Assembly (NCBI RefSeq): GCF_016097415.1
Contig: NZ_JAEHGE010000001.1
Coordinates: 3,673,778 to 3,737,777, forward strand
DNA from: a sulfur-oxidizing endosymbiont of Gigantopelta aegis
GTDB lineage: Bacteria; Pseudomonadota; Gammaproteobacteria; GRL18
Direction of reading: 5' to 3'
DNA: 64,000 nucleotides
The notes beneath the pieces were generated by a model. That model saw only the letters and a program-made list of their open reading frames with translations. It was not told the DNA's origin and did not search any database. This document shows, piece after piece, positions 18,477-29,584 of the stretch (position 1 is the stretch's first letter; each line of letters opens with the position of its first letter). The position numbers and the translations under genes are program-made.

Positions 18477-19523
18477 GTGAGTAAAAGCCAATTATTTGAT
18501 GAACGTACCAGCCAATTAATGAAAGTCTTGGTGGAATCCTATATTAGCAATGGCCAGCCTGTCGGCTCAAAAGCATTGGTTGAATCATCGGGTTTGAAAG
18601 TGAGTTCGGCCACGGTGAGAAATGTCATGGCTGATCTCGAGCGCATGGGCTTGATCCATGCCCCTCACACGTCCGCTGGTCGAATACCAACCGTTCAGGG
18701 CTATCGTTTGTTTGTCGATTCGTTATTATCAGTTAAACAGCCGGATAAACAATTATTACAGCAATTGGCTTCTGATATCAACGATACCGATGAGCAGGCC
18801 AAAATTCTTGAAAATGCTATGGATACCTTGTCAGGCATGACCCAAATGGCCGGCTTGGTGGTGTTACCGAAAAAAGAATTAATTGCCTTAACGCAAATCG
18901 AATTTATTCCCTTGTCAAATAATCGTATTCTTGCCGTGTTGGTGCAAAGTGACGATGAAGTGCAAAACCGAGTTTTACAACTGGATCATGAATTTTCGCC
19001 AGCTCAATTACAGCAAATGAGCAATTATCTGAATACACTTTTAATCGGTAAATCCATTAAGTCGGTGTGTCAACTTTTGACTAATGAAATGGATAATACT
19101 CGGCAACAAATGGATGGCATGATGCGTTCGGCAATACAAATGGCTTCTCATGCCTTTGCCGAGCATGAGGAAGCGGAAGATGATTTTATGATCACCGGTG
19201 AAACCAACTTGATGCAATATGCCGATAATACCGATATGGAGCGGATGCGGCAATTATTTGAAGCCTTTCATGAGAAACAGCATATTCTTAATTTACTCAA
19301 ACAGGTTGGTGATGCCGATGGTGTGCAGCTCTTTATCGGACAGGAATCCGGTTATGGTCCTCTGGAAGATTGTTCAGTGATTGCAGCACCTTATCAGATA
19401 GAAGGACAGAGTATGGGAGTGCTTGGTGTTATTGGCCCGACGCGAATGGCCTATGATAAAGTGATTCCAATTGTGGATTTAACTGCAAAATTACTGACCT
19501 CAGCCTTGAATCACGAGAATTAA
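18477..19523 (+). CDS. hrcA: Heat-inducible repressor HrcA
   Basis: A 348-residue winged-helix repressor that binds CIRCE elements and is released on heat stress. The N-terminal DNA-binding part has SQLMKVLVESYISNGQPVGSK and VSSATVRNVMADLERMGLI, followed by the HTSAGRIPTVQGYRLFVD linker. The rest is the GAF-like HrcA domain ending LTAKLLTSALNHEN. The start is GTG 18477. It is followed by grpE at 70 bp. No CIRCE palindrome was found upstream of any gene in the window. Confidence 0.96.
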   Translation: MSKSQLFDERTSQLMKVLVESYISNGQPVGSKALVESSGLKVSSATVRNVMADLERMGLIHAPHTSAGRIPTVQGYRLFVDSLLSVKQPDKQLLQQLASDINDTDEQAKILENAMDTLSGMTQMAGLVVLPKKELIALTQIEFIPLSNNRILAVLVQSDDEVQNRVLQLDHEFSPAQLQQMSNYLNTLLIGKSIKSVCQLLTNEMDNTRQQMDGMMRSAIQMASHAFAEHEEAEDDFMITGETNLMQYADNTDMERMRQLFEAFHEKQHILNLLKQVGDADGVQLFIGQESGYGPLEDCSVIAAPYQIEGQSMGVLGVIGPTRMAYDKVIPIVDLTAKLLTSALNHEN

Positions 19524-19593
19524 GCCCTATTTAGAGTGTGTTAATTATTTTTTTACCAATATACATAAAGTAAGTAGAAATAGGATCTAAGTA

Positions 19594-20223
19594 ATGGTCG
19601 ATGAACAAAAAGTAGACGAACAAGTGGAAGACGACACAGCTCAAGCGAGTGGTAGCAGCAGCGAAGAAGCTGTCAGCAATGATGAAGCAATGGATGACTC
19701 TACTGATAGTAACGAAGAAGTATCCGATGAACTGGCTGCTTTAGAAGCAGAGGAACTCATCGTTCGAATTAAACAGGCACAGGCTAAGGCCGATGAAAAT
19801 TGGGATGTAGCACTGCGTACTAAAGCGGAAATGGAAAATGTTCGTCGTCGTACTGAAAAAGAAGTATCCAATGCCAGAAAATTCGGTATTGAAAAAATGA
19901 TTAATGAGATTCTGCCGGTTAAAGATTCGATGGAGCTGGGCTTAAAAGCAGCCATTGAAACCGATATTGAAGATGAAGCCGTACACAAAATTCGCGAAGG
20001 TATGGAGCTGACGCTAAAAATGATGAATGATGCCCTGAAAAAAATTGGCATTAGCGAAATAGCACCTGAGGAAGGTGAAGTCTATAGCGCAGAATTCCAT
20101 CAGGCCATGTCTATGCAGGAAATTCCAGGCAAAGAAGCAAACACCATTGTGGCCGTGATGCAAAAGGGTTATTTACTGAATGAACGTATGATTCGTCCCG
20201 CCATGGTGATGGTTGCTAAATAA
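19594..20223 (+). CDS. grpE: Nucleotide exchange factor GrpE
   Basis: A 209-residue cochaperone that speeds ADP release from DnaK. The first 45 residues are acidic and disordered. A long coiled coil follows (RIKQAQAKADENWDVALRTKAEMENVRRRTEKE). The C-terminal beta domain has the signature FHQAMSMQEIPGKEANTIVAVMQKGYLLNERMIRPAMV. It lies between hrcA and dnaK. A sigma-32 promoter starts 24 bp after its stop. Confidence 0.96.
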   Translation: MVDEQKVDEQVEDDTAQASGSSSEEAVSNDEAMDDSTDSNEEVSDELAALEAEELIVRIKQAQAKADENWDVALRTKAEMENVRRRTEKEVSNARKFGIEKMINEILPVKDSMELGLKAAIETDIEDEAVHKIREGMELTLKMMNDALKKIGISEIAPEEGEVYSAEFHQAMSMQEIPGKEANTIVAVMQKGYLLNERMIRPAMVMVAK

Positions 20224-20247
20224 ACGCACAAAATTTAAAAGTAAGCT

Positions 20248-20276
20248 CTTGAAAAATGGGGGAAATAACCCCACCT
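20248..20276 (+). promoter_or_regulatory. Sigma-32 heat-shock promoter of dnaK
   Basis: CTTGAAA (20248-20254), a 14-bp gap, and CCCCACCT (20269-20276) match the sigma-32 consensus closely. The spacer GGGGG and the CCCC of the -10 box could also form a small hairpin. The dnaK ATG is 50 bp downstream, after GAGGAG. Confidence 0.8.
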
Positions 20277-20325
20277 ATAGAAACATAGAGCAACAATATA
20301 TAAAGATTTATTTGAGGAGAAAACA

Positions 20326-22245
20326 ATGGGTAAGATAATCGGTATTGACTTGGGTACAACCAATTCATGTGTAGCTGTCATGGACGGCGATAAGCCAAAA
20401 GTAATTGAAAATGCAGAGGGTGATCGCACCACCCCTTCCATCGTCGCCTATACAGATGATGAGGTATTAGTCGGTCAACCTGCAAAACGCCAGGCAGTCA
20501 CTAATCCTGCTAATACCATTTATGCGGTTAAACGTTTAATTGGTCGTACATTTAAAGAAGACGCAGTACAAAAAGACATCGACTTAGTGCCTTATAATAT
20601 TGTTAAAGCAGACAATGGTGATGCCTGGGTTGAAGCGCACGGTACTAAAATGGCACCTCCTGAAGTCTCAGCAAAAATTCTTGCGAAAATGAAGAAAACC
20701 GCTGAAGACTATCTGGGTGAAGAAGTGACTGAGGCGGTCATTACCGTTCCTGCTTACTTCAACGATTCTCAGCGTCAGGCAACTAAAGATGCCGGTAAGA
20801 TTGCGGGCTTAGAAGTTAAACGTATCATTAACGAGCCAACAGCAGCAGCATTGGCCTATGGTATGGACAAATCATCAGGCGACTCAACAGTTGCAGTATT
20901 TGATTTGGGTGGTGGTACATTTGACGTATCCATCATTGAAATTGCTGAAATTGACGGCGAATATCAGTTTGAAGTGTTATCAACCAATGGTGATACGTTC
21001 TTAGGTGGTGAAGATTTCGATATGCGCTTGATTGATTATCTTGCTGATGAATTCAAGAAAGATCAGGGCATGGACTTACGTGGTGATCCACTGGCCATGC
21101 AACGTTTGAAAGAAGGCGCAGAAAAAGCCAAGATTGAACTATCAACAACGATGCAAACTGATGTCAATCTACCTTACATTACTGCTGATGCCTCTGGACC
21201 TAAGCACTTAAACGTTAAAATTACCCGTGCTAAATTAGAGTCATTGGTTGAAGACTTAATCAAGCGCACTATAGACCCTTGTCGTACTGCGATTAATGAC
21301 GCTGGCATATCTGTTGGTGACATTGATGATATTATTTTGGTCGGTGGTCAGATTCGTATGCCTAAGGTTCAGGAAGAAGTGCAAGCTTTCTTCGGTAAAG
21401 AGCCTCGTAAAGACGTTAACCCTGATGAGGCGGTTGCTGTTGGCGCGGCAATTCAAGGTGGTGTTTTAGGGGGGGATGTTAAAGATGTCTTATTGCTGGA
21501 TGTCACACCTTTATCACTGGGTATTGAAACTGCCGGTGGTGTTATGACCAAACTGGTAGAAAAGAATACTACGATTCCAACCAAGGCATCACAAGTATTT
21601 ACCACTGCGGATGATAATCAGACTGCCGTAACTGTACACGTCCTTCAAGGTGAACGTGAAGTGGTTTCGGGAAATAAATCACTGGGCCGTTTTGACTTAT
21701 CTGATATACCACCAGCACAACGTGGTACACCTCAGATTGAAGTGTCGTTTGATCTGGATGCCAATGGTATCTTAAACGTATCAGCTAAAGATAAGGCAAC
21801 GGGCAAAGAACAATCCATTGTCATTAAAGCCTCTAGTGGTTTGTCTGATGATGAAGTCGAACGTATGGTTCAAGATGCCGAAGTCCATGCTGAAGATGAC
21901 AAGAAATTCCATGAGTTAGTCGGGGTACGCAATACCGCTGAAAACATGATTCATGCGACTAAGAAGTCTATGGAAGAAATGGGTGATAAGATCGAAGCCG
22001 ATGAAAAATCAGCCATTGAAACGGCGATTAAAGACCTAGAAGAATCACTTAAAGGTGATGATAAGGATGACATCGAAGCGAAGACTAAAGCTCTGACTGA
22101 TGCGTCTGCGAAAATGGCAGAACGTATGTACGCTGATAAGGGCGGCGAAGCCGCTGCAGAAGGCGCAGAAGGCGCGGCAGAAAACACTGCTGACGATGAT
22201 GTGGTTGATGCTGAGTTTGAAGAAGTGGACGATTCTAAGAAGTAG
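20326..22245 (+). CDS. dnaK: Chaperone DnaK (Hsp70)
   Basis: A 639-residue ATP-dependent chaperone. It opens [21 protein letters not shown]. The ATPase domain includes [17 protein letters not shown] and [13 protein letters not shown]. The substrate-binding domain follows the [16 protein letters not shown] linker. The helical lid and acidic tail end in [13 protein letters not shown]. Residue 343 is Ile in GGQIRMP, where nearly all DnaK proteins have Thr. GGAGGAG-like spacing before the ATG is good (GAGGAGAAAACA). Own sigma-32 promoter upstream; a terminator lies before dnaJ. Confidence 0.98.
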   Translation: MGKIIGIDLGTTNSCVAVMDGDKPKVIENAEGDRTTPSIVAYTDDEVLVGQPAKRQAVTNPANTIYAVKRLIGRTFKEDAVQKDIDLVPYNIVKADNGDAWVEAHGTKMAPPEVSAKILAKMKKTAEDYLGEEVTEAVITVPAYFNDSQRQATKDAGKIAGLEVKRIINEPTAAALAYGMDKSSGDSTVAVFDLGGGTFDVSIIEIAEIDGEYQFEVLSTNGDTFLGGEDFDMRLIDYLADEFKKDQGMDLRGDPLAMQRLKEGAEKAKIELSTTMQTDVNLPYITADASGPKHLNVKITRAKLESLVEDLIKRTIDPCRTAINDAGISVGDIDDIILVGGQIRMPKVQEEVQAFFGKEPRKDVNPDEAVAVGAAIQGGVLGGDVKDVLLLDVTPLSLGIETAGGVMTKLVEKNTTIPTKASQVFTTADDNQTAVTVHVLQGEREVVSGNKSLGRFDLSDIPPAQRGTPQIEVSFDLDANGILNVSAKDKATGKEQSIVIKASSGLSDDEVERMVQDAEVHAEDDKKFHELVGVRNTAENMIHATKKSMEEMGDKIEADEKSAIETAIKDLEESLKGDDKDDIEAKTKALTDASAKMAERMYADKGGEAAAEGAEGAAENTADDDVVDAEFEEVDDSKK

Positions 22246-22278
22246 AACGTTTTCTAAATTAAATTAAGCATGAGGGAG

Positions 22279-22312
22279 CACAGGATGGAGATTATCTCCG
22301 CCCTGTGTTTTC
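22279..22312 (+). terminator. Hairpin between dnaK and dnaJ
   Basis: CACAGG...GGAGAT and ATCTCC...CCTGTG form an interrupted stem followed by TTTTCT. It probably attenuates readthrough so that dnaJ is made at a lower level than dnaK. Confidence 0.75.
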
Positions 22313-22387
22313 TGCGTTATGGCTTAAATTAAAATACCAGTGAATTTTAGTTATATCCCCATTATGTTAAAAAGATAGTTTAAAATT

Positions 22388-23545
22388 ATGTCCAAAAGAG
22401 ATTTTTACGAAGTACTTGGCGTTGATAAAACTGCCAGTGATGCAGAACTGAAAAAAGCCTATCGTCGTTTGGCGATGAAGCACCATCCCGATAGAAATCT
22501 GGATGATCCTGATTCTGAGGTGCATTTCAAAGAAGCAAAAGAAGCCTATGAGGTATTATCCAATGCTCAAAAGCGTCAAGCCTATGATCAATTCGGCCAT
22601 GCTGGAGTGGATCAAAGTGCTGGCATGGGTGGTGGCGGTGCCGGTGGCAACTTCAGCGATATCTTTGGTGATGTCTTTGGCGATATCTTTGGTGGTGCAG
22701 GCGGCGGTGGCGGAGGTCGTCGTGGTGGCGAACGTGTTTACCGTGGGGCTGATTTACAGTACAACTTAGAGCTTAGTCTCGAAGAAGCTGTGCATGGTAA
22801 ATCAGTAAAAATACGCATACCTACCATGGTAGGCTGTAAAAAATGTGATGGTTCAGGGGCGAAAAAAGGCTCTAAAGCAGAAACCTGTCAGACCTGTCAG
22901 GGTGTTGGTCAGGTACGTATGCAGCAGGGCTTCTTCTCCTTGCAACAAACCTGCCCCACTTGTCATGGTAGTGGCAAAACCATTAAAGATCCCTGTGATG
23001 CCTGCCATGGTGAAGGGCGTATTCAGGAACATAAAACCCTATCGGTCAAAGTCCCTGCAGGTGTGGATACCGGCGATCGCATTCGTCTGTCAAATGAAGG
23101 TGAAGCCGGTCAGAATGGTGGTCCTTCAGGCGATTTATACGTGCATGTGCAGGTTAAACCGCATGATATATTCACCCGTGAAGGTAGTGACTTGTTTTGT
23201 GAAGTGCCTATTAATATCGCGACTGCCTCATTGGGTGGAACCTTAGATGTGCCCACTCTGGATGGGCGTGTTAGCCTAAAAATTCCTCATGGTACGCAGA
23301 CGGGCAAGATGTTCAGAATGCGTGGAAAAGGTGTAAAGTCTGTTCGCGGTGGCATTCAGGGTGATTTATTGTGTCGTATTGTTGTTGAAACACCTGTGAA
23401 ACTCAGTGCCAGACAAAAAGAATTACTGGTGGAGTTTCAGGAAACACTGGAAAAAGGGGGGGAGAGCCATAGTCCCAAAGCCCATAGCTGGCTGTCGGGT
23501 GTGAAGCAATTCTTTGATGATATGAAGCAAAATATTGGTTCTTGA
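22388..23545 (+). CDS. dnaJ: Chaperone DnaJ (Hsp40)
   Basis: A 385-residue type I J-protein that stimulates DnaK. The J domain (1-70) has the HHPDRN motif. A Gly/Phe-rich region follows (about 75-118). Four CxxCxGxG zinc repeats are present: [32 protein letters not shown]. The two beta-barrel substrate domains and a C-terminal dimerisation region complete the family length. A hairpin follows the stop. Confidence 0.97.
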   Translation: MSKRDFYEVLGVDKTASDAELKKAYRRLAMKHHPDRNLDDPDSEVHFKEAKEAYEVLSNAQKRQAYDQFGHAGVDQSAGMGGGGAGGNFSDIFGDVFGDIFGGAGGGGGGRRGGERVYRGADLQYNLELSLEEAVHGKSVKIRIPTMVGCKKCDGSGAKKGSKAETCQTCQGVGQVRMQQGFFSLQQTCPTCHGSGKTIKDPCDACHGEGRIQEHKTLSVKVPAGVDTGDRIRLSNEGEAGQNGGPSGDLYVHVQVKPHDIFTREGSDLFCEVPINIATASLGGTLDVPTLDGRVSLKIPHGTQTGKMFRMRGKGVKSVRGGIQGDLLCRIVVETPVKLSARQKELLVEFQETLEKGGESHSPKAHSWLSGVKQFFDDMKQNIGS

Positions 23546-23575
23546 TGAATTGAGTTGTGCTAATAGAGCTACCTG

Positions 23576-23617
23576 CAAAGGCGTATAAATCGGATGATTT
23601 TTACGCCTTTGTATTTT
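23576..23617 (+). terminator. Terminator after dnaJ
   Basis: CAAAGGCGTA and TACGCCTTTG flank AAATC/GATTT, making a 15-pair stem followed by TATTTTCT. It ends the heat-shock operon. Degenerate GCTTTAAT repeats follow at 23640-23690. Confidence 0.85.
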
Positions 23618-23723
23618 CTATAAAGGTGTTTTAATATAGAGGGGCTTTAATGCAGAGCTGCTTTAATAAAAAGCTGCTTTAATAGAGAGTGAGGGCGCGG
23701 GAATCGATGGGGAACAACAAAAC

Positions 23724-25153
<1,430 letters not shown>

Positions 25154-25383
25154 TCTTTATTTCTGCTGTAATGGGCTAGAGTGACTGCAATAACATTTCA
25201 AATCTTGTAATTTTTTAATTATGAAACTAGACTTATAATTTCCTTGTGTTGTAAAAGGGTATATAACAGAAACTAAAGTGATAATAGTGTCATGCTTACT
25301 GATTAACTGGGTATATTTTGTTCGGGGGAAATAAAATGGGTCAAGTAATATTGTGAAATGTATCAGTTAACTAAGGACAATCT
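25154..25383. other. Short non-coding gap
   Basis: About 230 bp with no gene and no clear terminator for dapB. Confidence 0.4.
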
Positions 25384-25829
25384 ATGTGGTCAAGTTGTAT
25401 TAAAGTAGGATTTAGCCTTTTGTTTTTTTTCTCCTCGGTTCATGCTGGAACTTGGGGGACGATGGATTATAAATCAGGTAAATGGGGGCGTTTCCTGATG
25501 TTTATACGATTACACTTGTTGCCGCTAGTGATAATAGTGATGAGCTCATTGTAACATTTTCGCTTAATGGTAATGTAGGAGCCGCGCCTGAAACACAAGC
25601 GACTTTATTTACAGTAAGTTGTGGGAATGTTACTCAGACCAGTAATGGTTCACCTGTGATTTTAACTGGATTGAGTGCTGGCGAAGACTATACCTGTACA
25701 GTTGTTGCGAGCAATGCCACAGGTAGCAGCTCTGCATCTACAGGTGTCATTGGCACTACTAAAAGTGGTTTGTCTCGCTCTAGTGCCCTAAAAATCATCC
25801 TCATGCTTTCCCCACCAGTACAAAATTAA
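25384..25829 (+). pseudogene. Secreted fibronectin-III-like protein, frameshifted
   Basis: The start ATG 25384 opens a signal peptide (LLFFFSSVHA). The frame reads GTWGTMDYKSGKW and is then lost at a G5 run (25484-25488). The next frame continues with VYTITLVAASDNSDELIVTF, FTVSCGNVTQ, LTGLSAGEDYTCTVVASNAT and STGVIGTT, an Fn3-like beta sandwich, and ends at 25829. One extra G would join the halves into a protein of about 148 residues. It may be a true mutation, slippage or a read error. It lies immediately upstream of the repeat-rich S74 protein. Confidence 0.65.
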
Positions 25830-25879
25830 TAAGCTGCCTTGAAACCATTATAATAAATAATAATTTGGAGAAAAGATTC

Positions 25880-27352
25880 ATGCATATAAAAATAGCCACC
25901 CTGTCCCTTATGCTTATGACGATTTTAAGTTCTTATGTGCAAGCCGTTAGCCTTCCGAATACGATGACCAATGGTTCAGTTGCAGATGCCGATGAGATCA
26001 ATGCTAATTTTACAGCGCTTGGAAATGCAATTAATGATTTAGAGGGTGGGGTATTTGTAACGAATAATATTTCTTTGTCGAATAATGATAATGGTCTAAG
26101 GAATACCATTTTTGGGTATTTTGCTGGAAAAAATTTGTTATCAACGGCGTTGAATAACACGGCGATAGGTTATAAAGCTTTAAACTCGAACACTTCGGGC
26201 GATGGCAATATTGCTAATGGCGCTTATTCGCTTTATAAAAATACCTCTGGCTCCAATAATATGGCTCAAGGCACACAAGCCCTTACTAATAATACCGTTG
26301 GGAGTAATAATATCGCAAAGGGTTATCAGGCTCTATACTCTAATACGAGAGCTAGTAATAATATCGCTAATGGTAATAAGAGTCTTTATTATAATACTCA
26401 GGGACAGAATAATATTGCAAATGGCAATAAGGCATTGTTCTCAAATACTACCGGTAATGACAATATCGCGACAGGTTATCAAGCGCTTATATCAAATGCC
26501 ATAGGTAGGAATAATATAGCAATGGGCTATCAGGCTCTTTTGTCTAATACGACAGGCCAAGGCAATATTGCGATGGGAAATAATGCTCTTTTCTTAAATA
26601 CAACAGCTTATAATAATATTGCTATCGGGCATGCTGTTCTCAGTGATAACACGACAGGCGTAAATAATACTGCTGTAGGTAGTAGTGCTCTGTTATTAAA
26701 TACCACTGGATATAATAATACAGCCCTTGGAGATATTGCTCTTATTGCTAACAAGACTGGATATTATAATACGGCAGTTGGTTATGATGCACTTAACATC
26801 AATGCATTTGGTTATATTAATACCGCTTTAGGGGTTAGTGCTGGTCCAACCTCAGATAACTTAAAAAATACGACAGCCCTAGGTTACGATGCAAAGGTTG
26901 AGGTATCAGATAAAGTGCGCATCGGTAATACCAATGTATCTATTATTGAAGGTCAGGTTGCTTTTAGTGCTTCATCCGATCGACGTCTTAAAGAAGATAT
27001 TACCACGACTACTTTAGGGGTAGACTTTATTAATGATTTGAATCCTGTTCAGTACCATCGCATTAATAATGAAAATACAGATATTGAAATGGGTATTATT
27101 GCTCAAGAATTGGCCAAGGTATTAAAAAAACATCAGATGACAGAGCTTGGTATGATTAATCAAGTTGGGGATGGCTATATGAGCGTGAGATATAATGATT
27201 TATTTGCCCCATTAATTAAATCAGTGCAAGAATTGAGTGCGGAAAATACTCGTTTAAAAGTGAAAACAATAACGATGGAAACCCAAATTTTTAATATAAA
27301 AAAAGAACTTGATGAACTCAAAAAATTGCTAATGAAGCGTGTACAACATTGA
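25880..27352 (+). CDS. Secreted repeat protein with C-terminal Peptidase_S74-type domain
   Basis: A 490-residue exported protein. The TTG at 25865 is part of the ribosome site TTGGAGAAA, so ATG 25880 is the start. The signal peptide ends YVQA. Thirteen perfect-length 17-residue repeats (NNIAxGxxALxxNTTGx) occupy 26153-26815 and probably form a trimeric beta roll, as in tail fibres or YadA-like heads. The C-terminus has SSDRRLKEDI, INDLNPVQY, MGIIAQEL, YNDLFAPLIKSVQEL and a heptad coiled coil, the hallmark of the intramolecular chaperone domain. Probably a surface or fibre-like protein. Confidence 0.8.
   Translation: MHIKIATLSLMLMTILSSYVQAVSLPNTMTNGSVADADEINANFTALGNAINDLEGGVFVTNNISLSNNDNGLRNTIFGYFAGKNLLSTALNNTAIGYKALNSNTSGDGNIANGAYSLYKNTSGSNNMAQGTQALTNNTVGSNNIAKGYQALYSNTRASNNIANGNKSLYYNTQGQNNIANGNKALFSNTTGNDNIATGYQALISNAIGRNNIAMGYQALLSNTTGQGNIAMGNNALFLNTTAYNNIAIGHAVLSDNTTGVNNTAVGSSALLLNTTGYNNTALGDIALIANKTGYYNTAVGYDALNINAFGYINTALGVSAGPTSDNLKNTTALGYDAKVEVSDKVRIGNTNVSIIEGQVAFSASSDRRLKEDITTTTLGVDFINDLNPVQYHRINNENTDIEMGIIAQELAKVLKKHQMTELGMINQVGDGYMSVRYNDLFAPLIKSVQELSAENTRLKVKTITMETQIFNIKKELDELKKLLMKRVQH
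26153..26815 (+). repeat. Thirteen 51-bp coding repeats
   Basis: Each unit encodes 17 residues starting N-[IT]-A-x-G and ending N-T-x-G. Units have diverged in sequence but not in length. Confidence 0.9.
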
Positions 27353-27429
27353 CTCTACTTTTTTATATGCTTCACTCAAACTGTCTATACCAGTGATCAA
27401 TGAAAGTGCTTGATTTTTATAAAAAATGG

Positions 27430-28077
27430 GATCAAAATTAGTGCATGCCGCAAATAATCCTTACAGCCCATCAAAAATCAGCTCTTGAGTTACAGCATAA
27501 GCACTAAAAAATGGTAAAGAACGAGATCGAATCAAAGCAATATTACTTTGCTCTGAAGGCTGGAACACACCTATCATCACCAAAAGGATATCGTTGCCTA
27601 TATTAAGTCGACTTGGTCACTTGAATATACGGTTGCTGGACTCAATAAATGTCTCCATCAAAATAAATTTAGTTATAAGAAACCCAAAGGTTTACCTTAT
27701 AAAGCAGACACAGAGAAGCAAGCTGAATTTATCCAGACCTATGAACAATTGAAAGAGATAATAGCATCAGATGAGTCTATTTATTTCATAGATGCGGTAC
27801 ATCCGACCCAAGCAACAAAAATTACTTCTGGCTGGATAAGAACTGGAACTGATAAACCCATAAAAACAACAGGTAGCAGAACGCGTGTCAATATTGTTGG
27901 TGCAATCGAGTTAGGTCGAATCGCAGAAACAGTGACATCTCAATACGATACAGTCAATGCCATATCAATGATGGATTTTATAGAAACGCTTCGCTGGGAA
28001 AGCCACACAACAGGTACTATTCACTTAATTCTTGATGGCGCAGGTTATCATAGAGCCCAAGTATTAAAAGATAGAGC
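27430..28077 (+). pseudogene. IS630-family transposase, decayed and interrupted
   Basis: Frames between 27470 and 28077 reconstruct an IS630/Tc1-like transposase. The best part is 27749-28077, with SIYFIDAVHPTQATKITSGW (first catalytic Asp), RTRVNIVGAIEL and TIHLILDGAGYHRAQVLKDR (second Asp). The N-terminal part is frameshifted. The gene is cut after GATAGAGC at 28070-28077 by an IS66 element; the same eight bases recur at 33757-33764, after which QELSKTR continues the frame. Confidence 0.75.
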
Positions 28078-28160
28078 GTAAACGTCAATTAAAACCCACG
28101 TTCACAATAAGCTTCAGTTAGCTCAAACTATGATCTTCAATTCGTAATTTGGAGATACAA

Positions 28161-28484
28161 ATGAGCAACCATTCAAAAGATGCTTCGATGAAGCAACACA
28201 TAGAGGCCTGCCAAGCCAGTAACTTAAGCCAGGCAGTTTATTGTCAACAACATAAGATACCCTCTCATATTTTTAGCTATTATCGAAAGAAGTTGGGTTA
28301 TGTTAGCTCATCAAAACAGGTCAACACCAACAATCAACTCATTCCCATTAATTTACTGGCCAATTCCCCCACAAGCAATGCAATTAAAGTAAGCCATACC
28401 AATGGTTTCAGTTTGGAAATCAATTCTGATACGAACCTGAATCAGCTCAAGTCCATTCTGGATTTGCTCAGGACTGTTTCATGA
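28161..28484 (+). CDS. tnpA: IS66 accessory protein TnpA
   Basis: A 107-residue protein with the opening region SKDASMKQHIEACQASNLSQ and the SQAVYCQQHKIPSHIFSYYRK helix-turn-helix of IS66 OrfA. TTGGAG at 28149 is the ribosome site, so ATG 28161 is the start. Its stop overlaps the tnpB start (ATGA). Identical in sequence to the minus-strand copy at 45557-45880. Confidence 0.85.
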   Translation: MSNHSKDASMKQHIEACQASNLSQAVYCQQHKIPSHIFSYYRKKLGYVSSSKQVNTNNQLIPINLLANSPTSNAIKVSHTNGFSLEINSDTNLNQLKSILDLLRTVS

Positions 28485-28645
28485 TAACGGGCATCACAGT
28501 CAATCAGGTTTATCTGGTTTCTGGTGTTACCGATATGAGAAAAGCAACCAATGGGCTATCACTGATTGTCTCAGAGCAATTGGAACACAATCCCTTTGAT
28601 GGCAGTGTCTTTGTTTTTTGTAATCGTCAGCGAGATAAACTTAAA
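28481..28645 (+). pseudogene. tnpB: IS66 TnpB, cut after 55 codons
   Basis: It starts MITGITVNQVYLVSGVTDMR and runs through NPFDGSVFVFCNRQRDKLK, then meets the left end of the IS21-type element. The intact homologue at 45204-45560 is 118 residues. Confidence 0.9.
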
Positions 28646-28756
28646 TGACAGCGGTCTCGTGAATTTGTAAAGAGTTGGCCATTTGAAATTGTTTCGGCCA
28701 GATCACCTCAATGACTCCCAGATCAAGTCATGATCTGGGATTTGAATGACTTCCCT

Positions 28757-29584
28757 TTAACTTTCAATCTGATCTTTCATACGATAGCTTTTTCCTTCAA
28801 TAACCACTGTCTGAGCATGATGCAGTAATCTATCCAGCAATGCTGAGGTCAATGTGCTGTCATTGTTAAAGATCTCTGGCCAGTCCTTAAAGGCACGATT
28901 GGTGGTGATCACCGTTGAGCCCACTTCATAACGACCAGAGATGATTTGAAACAGCATATCGGCTCCATTCTTATCAATGGGTAAGTAGCCCAGTTCATCT
29001 AAAATGAGGATTTCAGGTTTAATGTATTTGCGCATTTCCAGTTTCAAACGACCCGATTTCTGTGCCACAATGAGTGAGTTAATGGCATCCACCGTATTTG
29101 TAAACAAGACCCGTTTTCCATTGAGACAGGCATGATGACCTAAGGCGGTGGCCAGATGCGTTTTTCCTAAGCCAACGCCACCCAGTAAAATAATATTAGT
29201 GTGTTGCTTTAAAAACTGTAGCCGAAAGAGATCCTTGATCTGCAGTTGATTAATTTTCTTTGGCCAGTTCCAACTGAACTGCTGTAGTGTTTTCACAAAT
29301 GGGAATCGAGCCGTTTTCACTTTACGTTCAATTGCTCTTTCCTGTCGCCTATTATTTTCCAACTCAATTAACTGAGTCAGGTAATTAACATGAGACCAAC
29401 TGTCTTTATTAGCCTTTAAAGCCGTCTCTTCATAATGCTCGGCAATACCAGGCAACTTAAAGTATTTCAACTGTTCAAGTAGTCTTTCGACTTCTTTATC
29501 AGTGGGCATATCAAGCATCATTTGAATGGCTTCACTTTTCTTCTTTGTTTGATTGTTTTGTTTCAAACTGGATGGTTGAGTCAT
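28757..29584 (-). CDS. istB: IstB helper ATPase
   Basis: A 275-residue AAA+ protein that assists IstA in target selection. It has the N-terminal LKLPGIAEHYEETALKANKD region, Walker A LLGGVGLGKTHLATALG, Walker B PEILILDELGYLPIDKNGAD, and the C-terminal ALLDRLLHHAQTVVIEGKSYR. It is intact here, but frameshifted in the copy at 61262-62088. Its start overlaps the istA end by about 53 bp. Confidence 0.92.
   Translation of the reverse strand: MTQPSSLKQNNQTKKKSEAIQMMLDMPTDKEVERLLEQLKYFKLPGIAEHYEETALKANKDSWSHVNYLTQLIELENNRRQERAIERKVKTARFPFVKTLQQFSWNWPKKINQLQIKDLFRLQFLKQHTNIILLGGVGLGKTHLATALGHHACLNGKRVLFTNTVDAINSLIVAQKSGRLKLEMRKYIKPEILILDELGYLPIDKNGADMLFQIISGRYEVGSTVITTNRAFKDWPEIFNNDSTLTSALLDRLLHHAQTVVIEGKSYRMKDQIES

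Noticed and set aside
26153-26815. CRISPR-like regular spacing
   Set aside because: The 51-bp units are diverged coding repeats within one open frame, with no conserved repeat and spacer structure. The 15-bp tandem repeats at 11347-11391 have no spacers.
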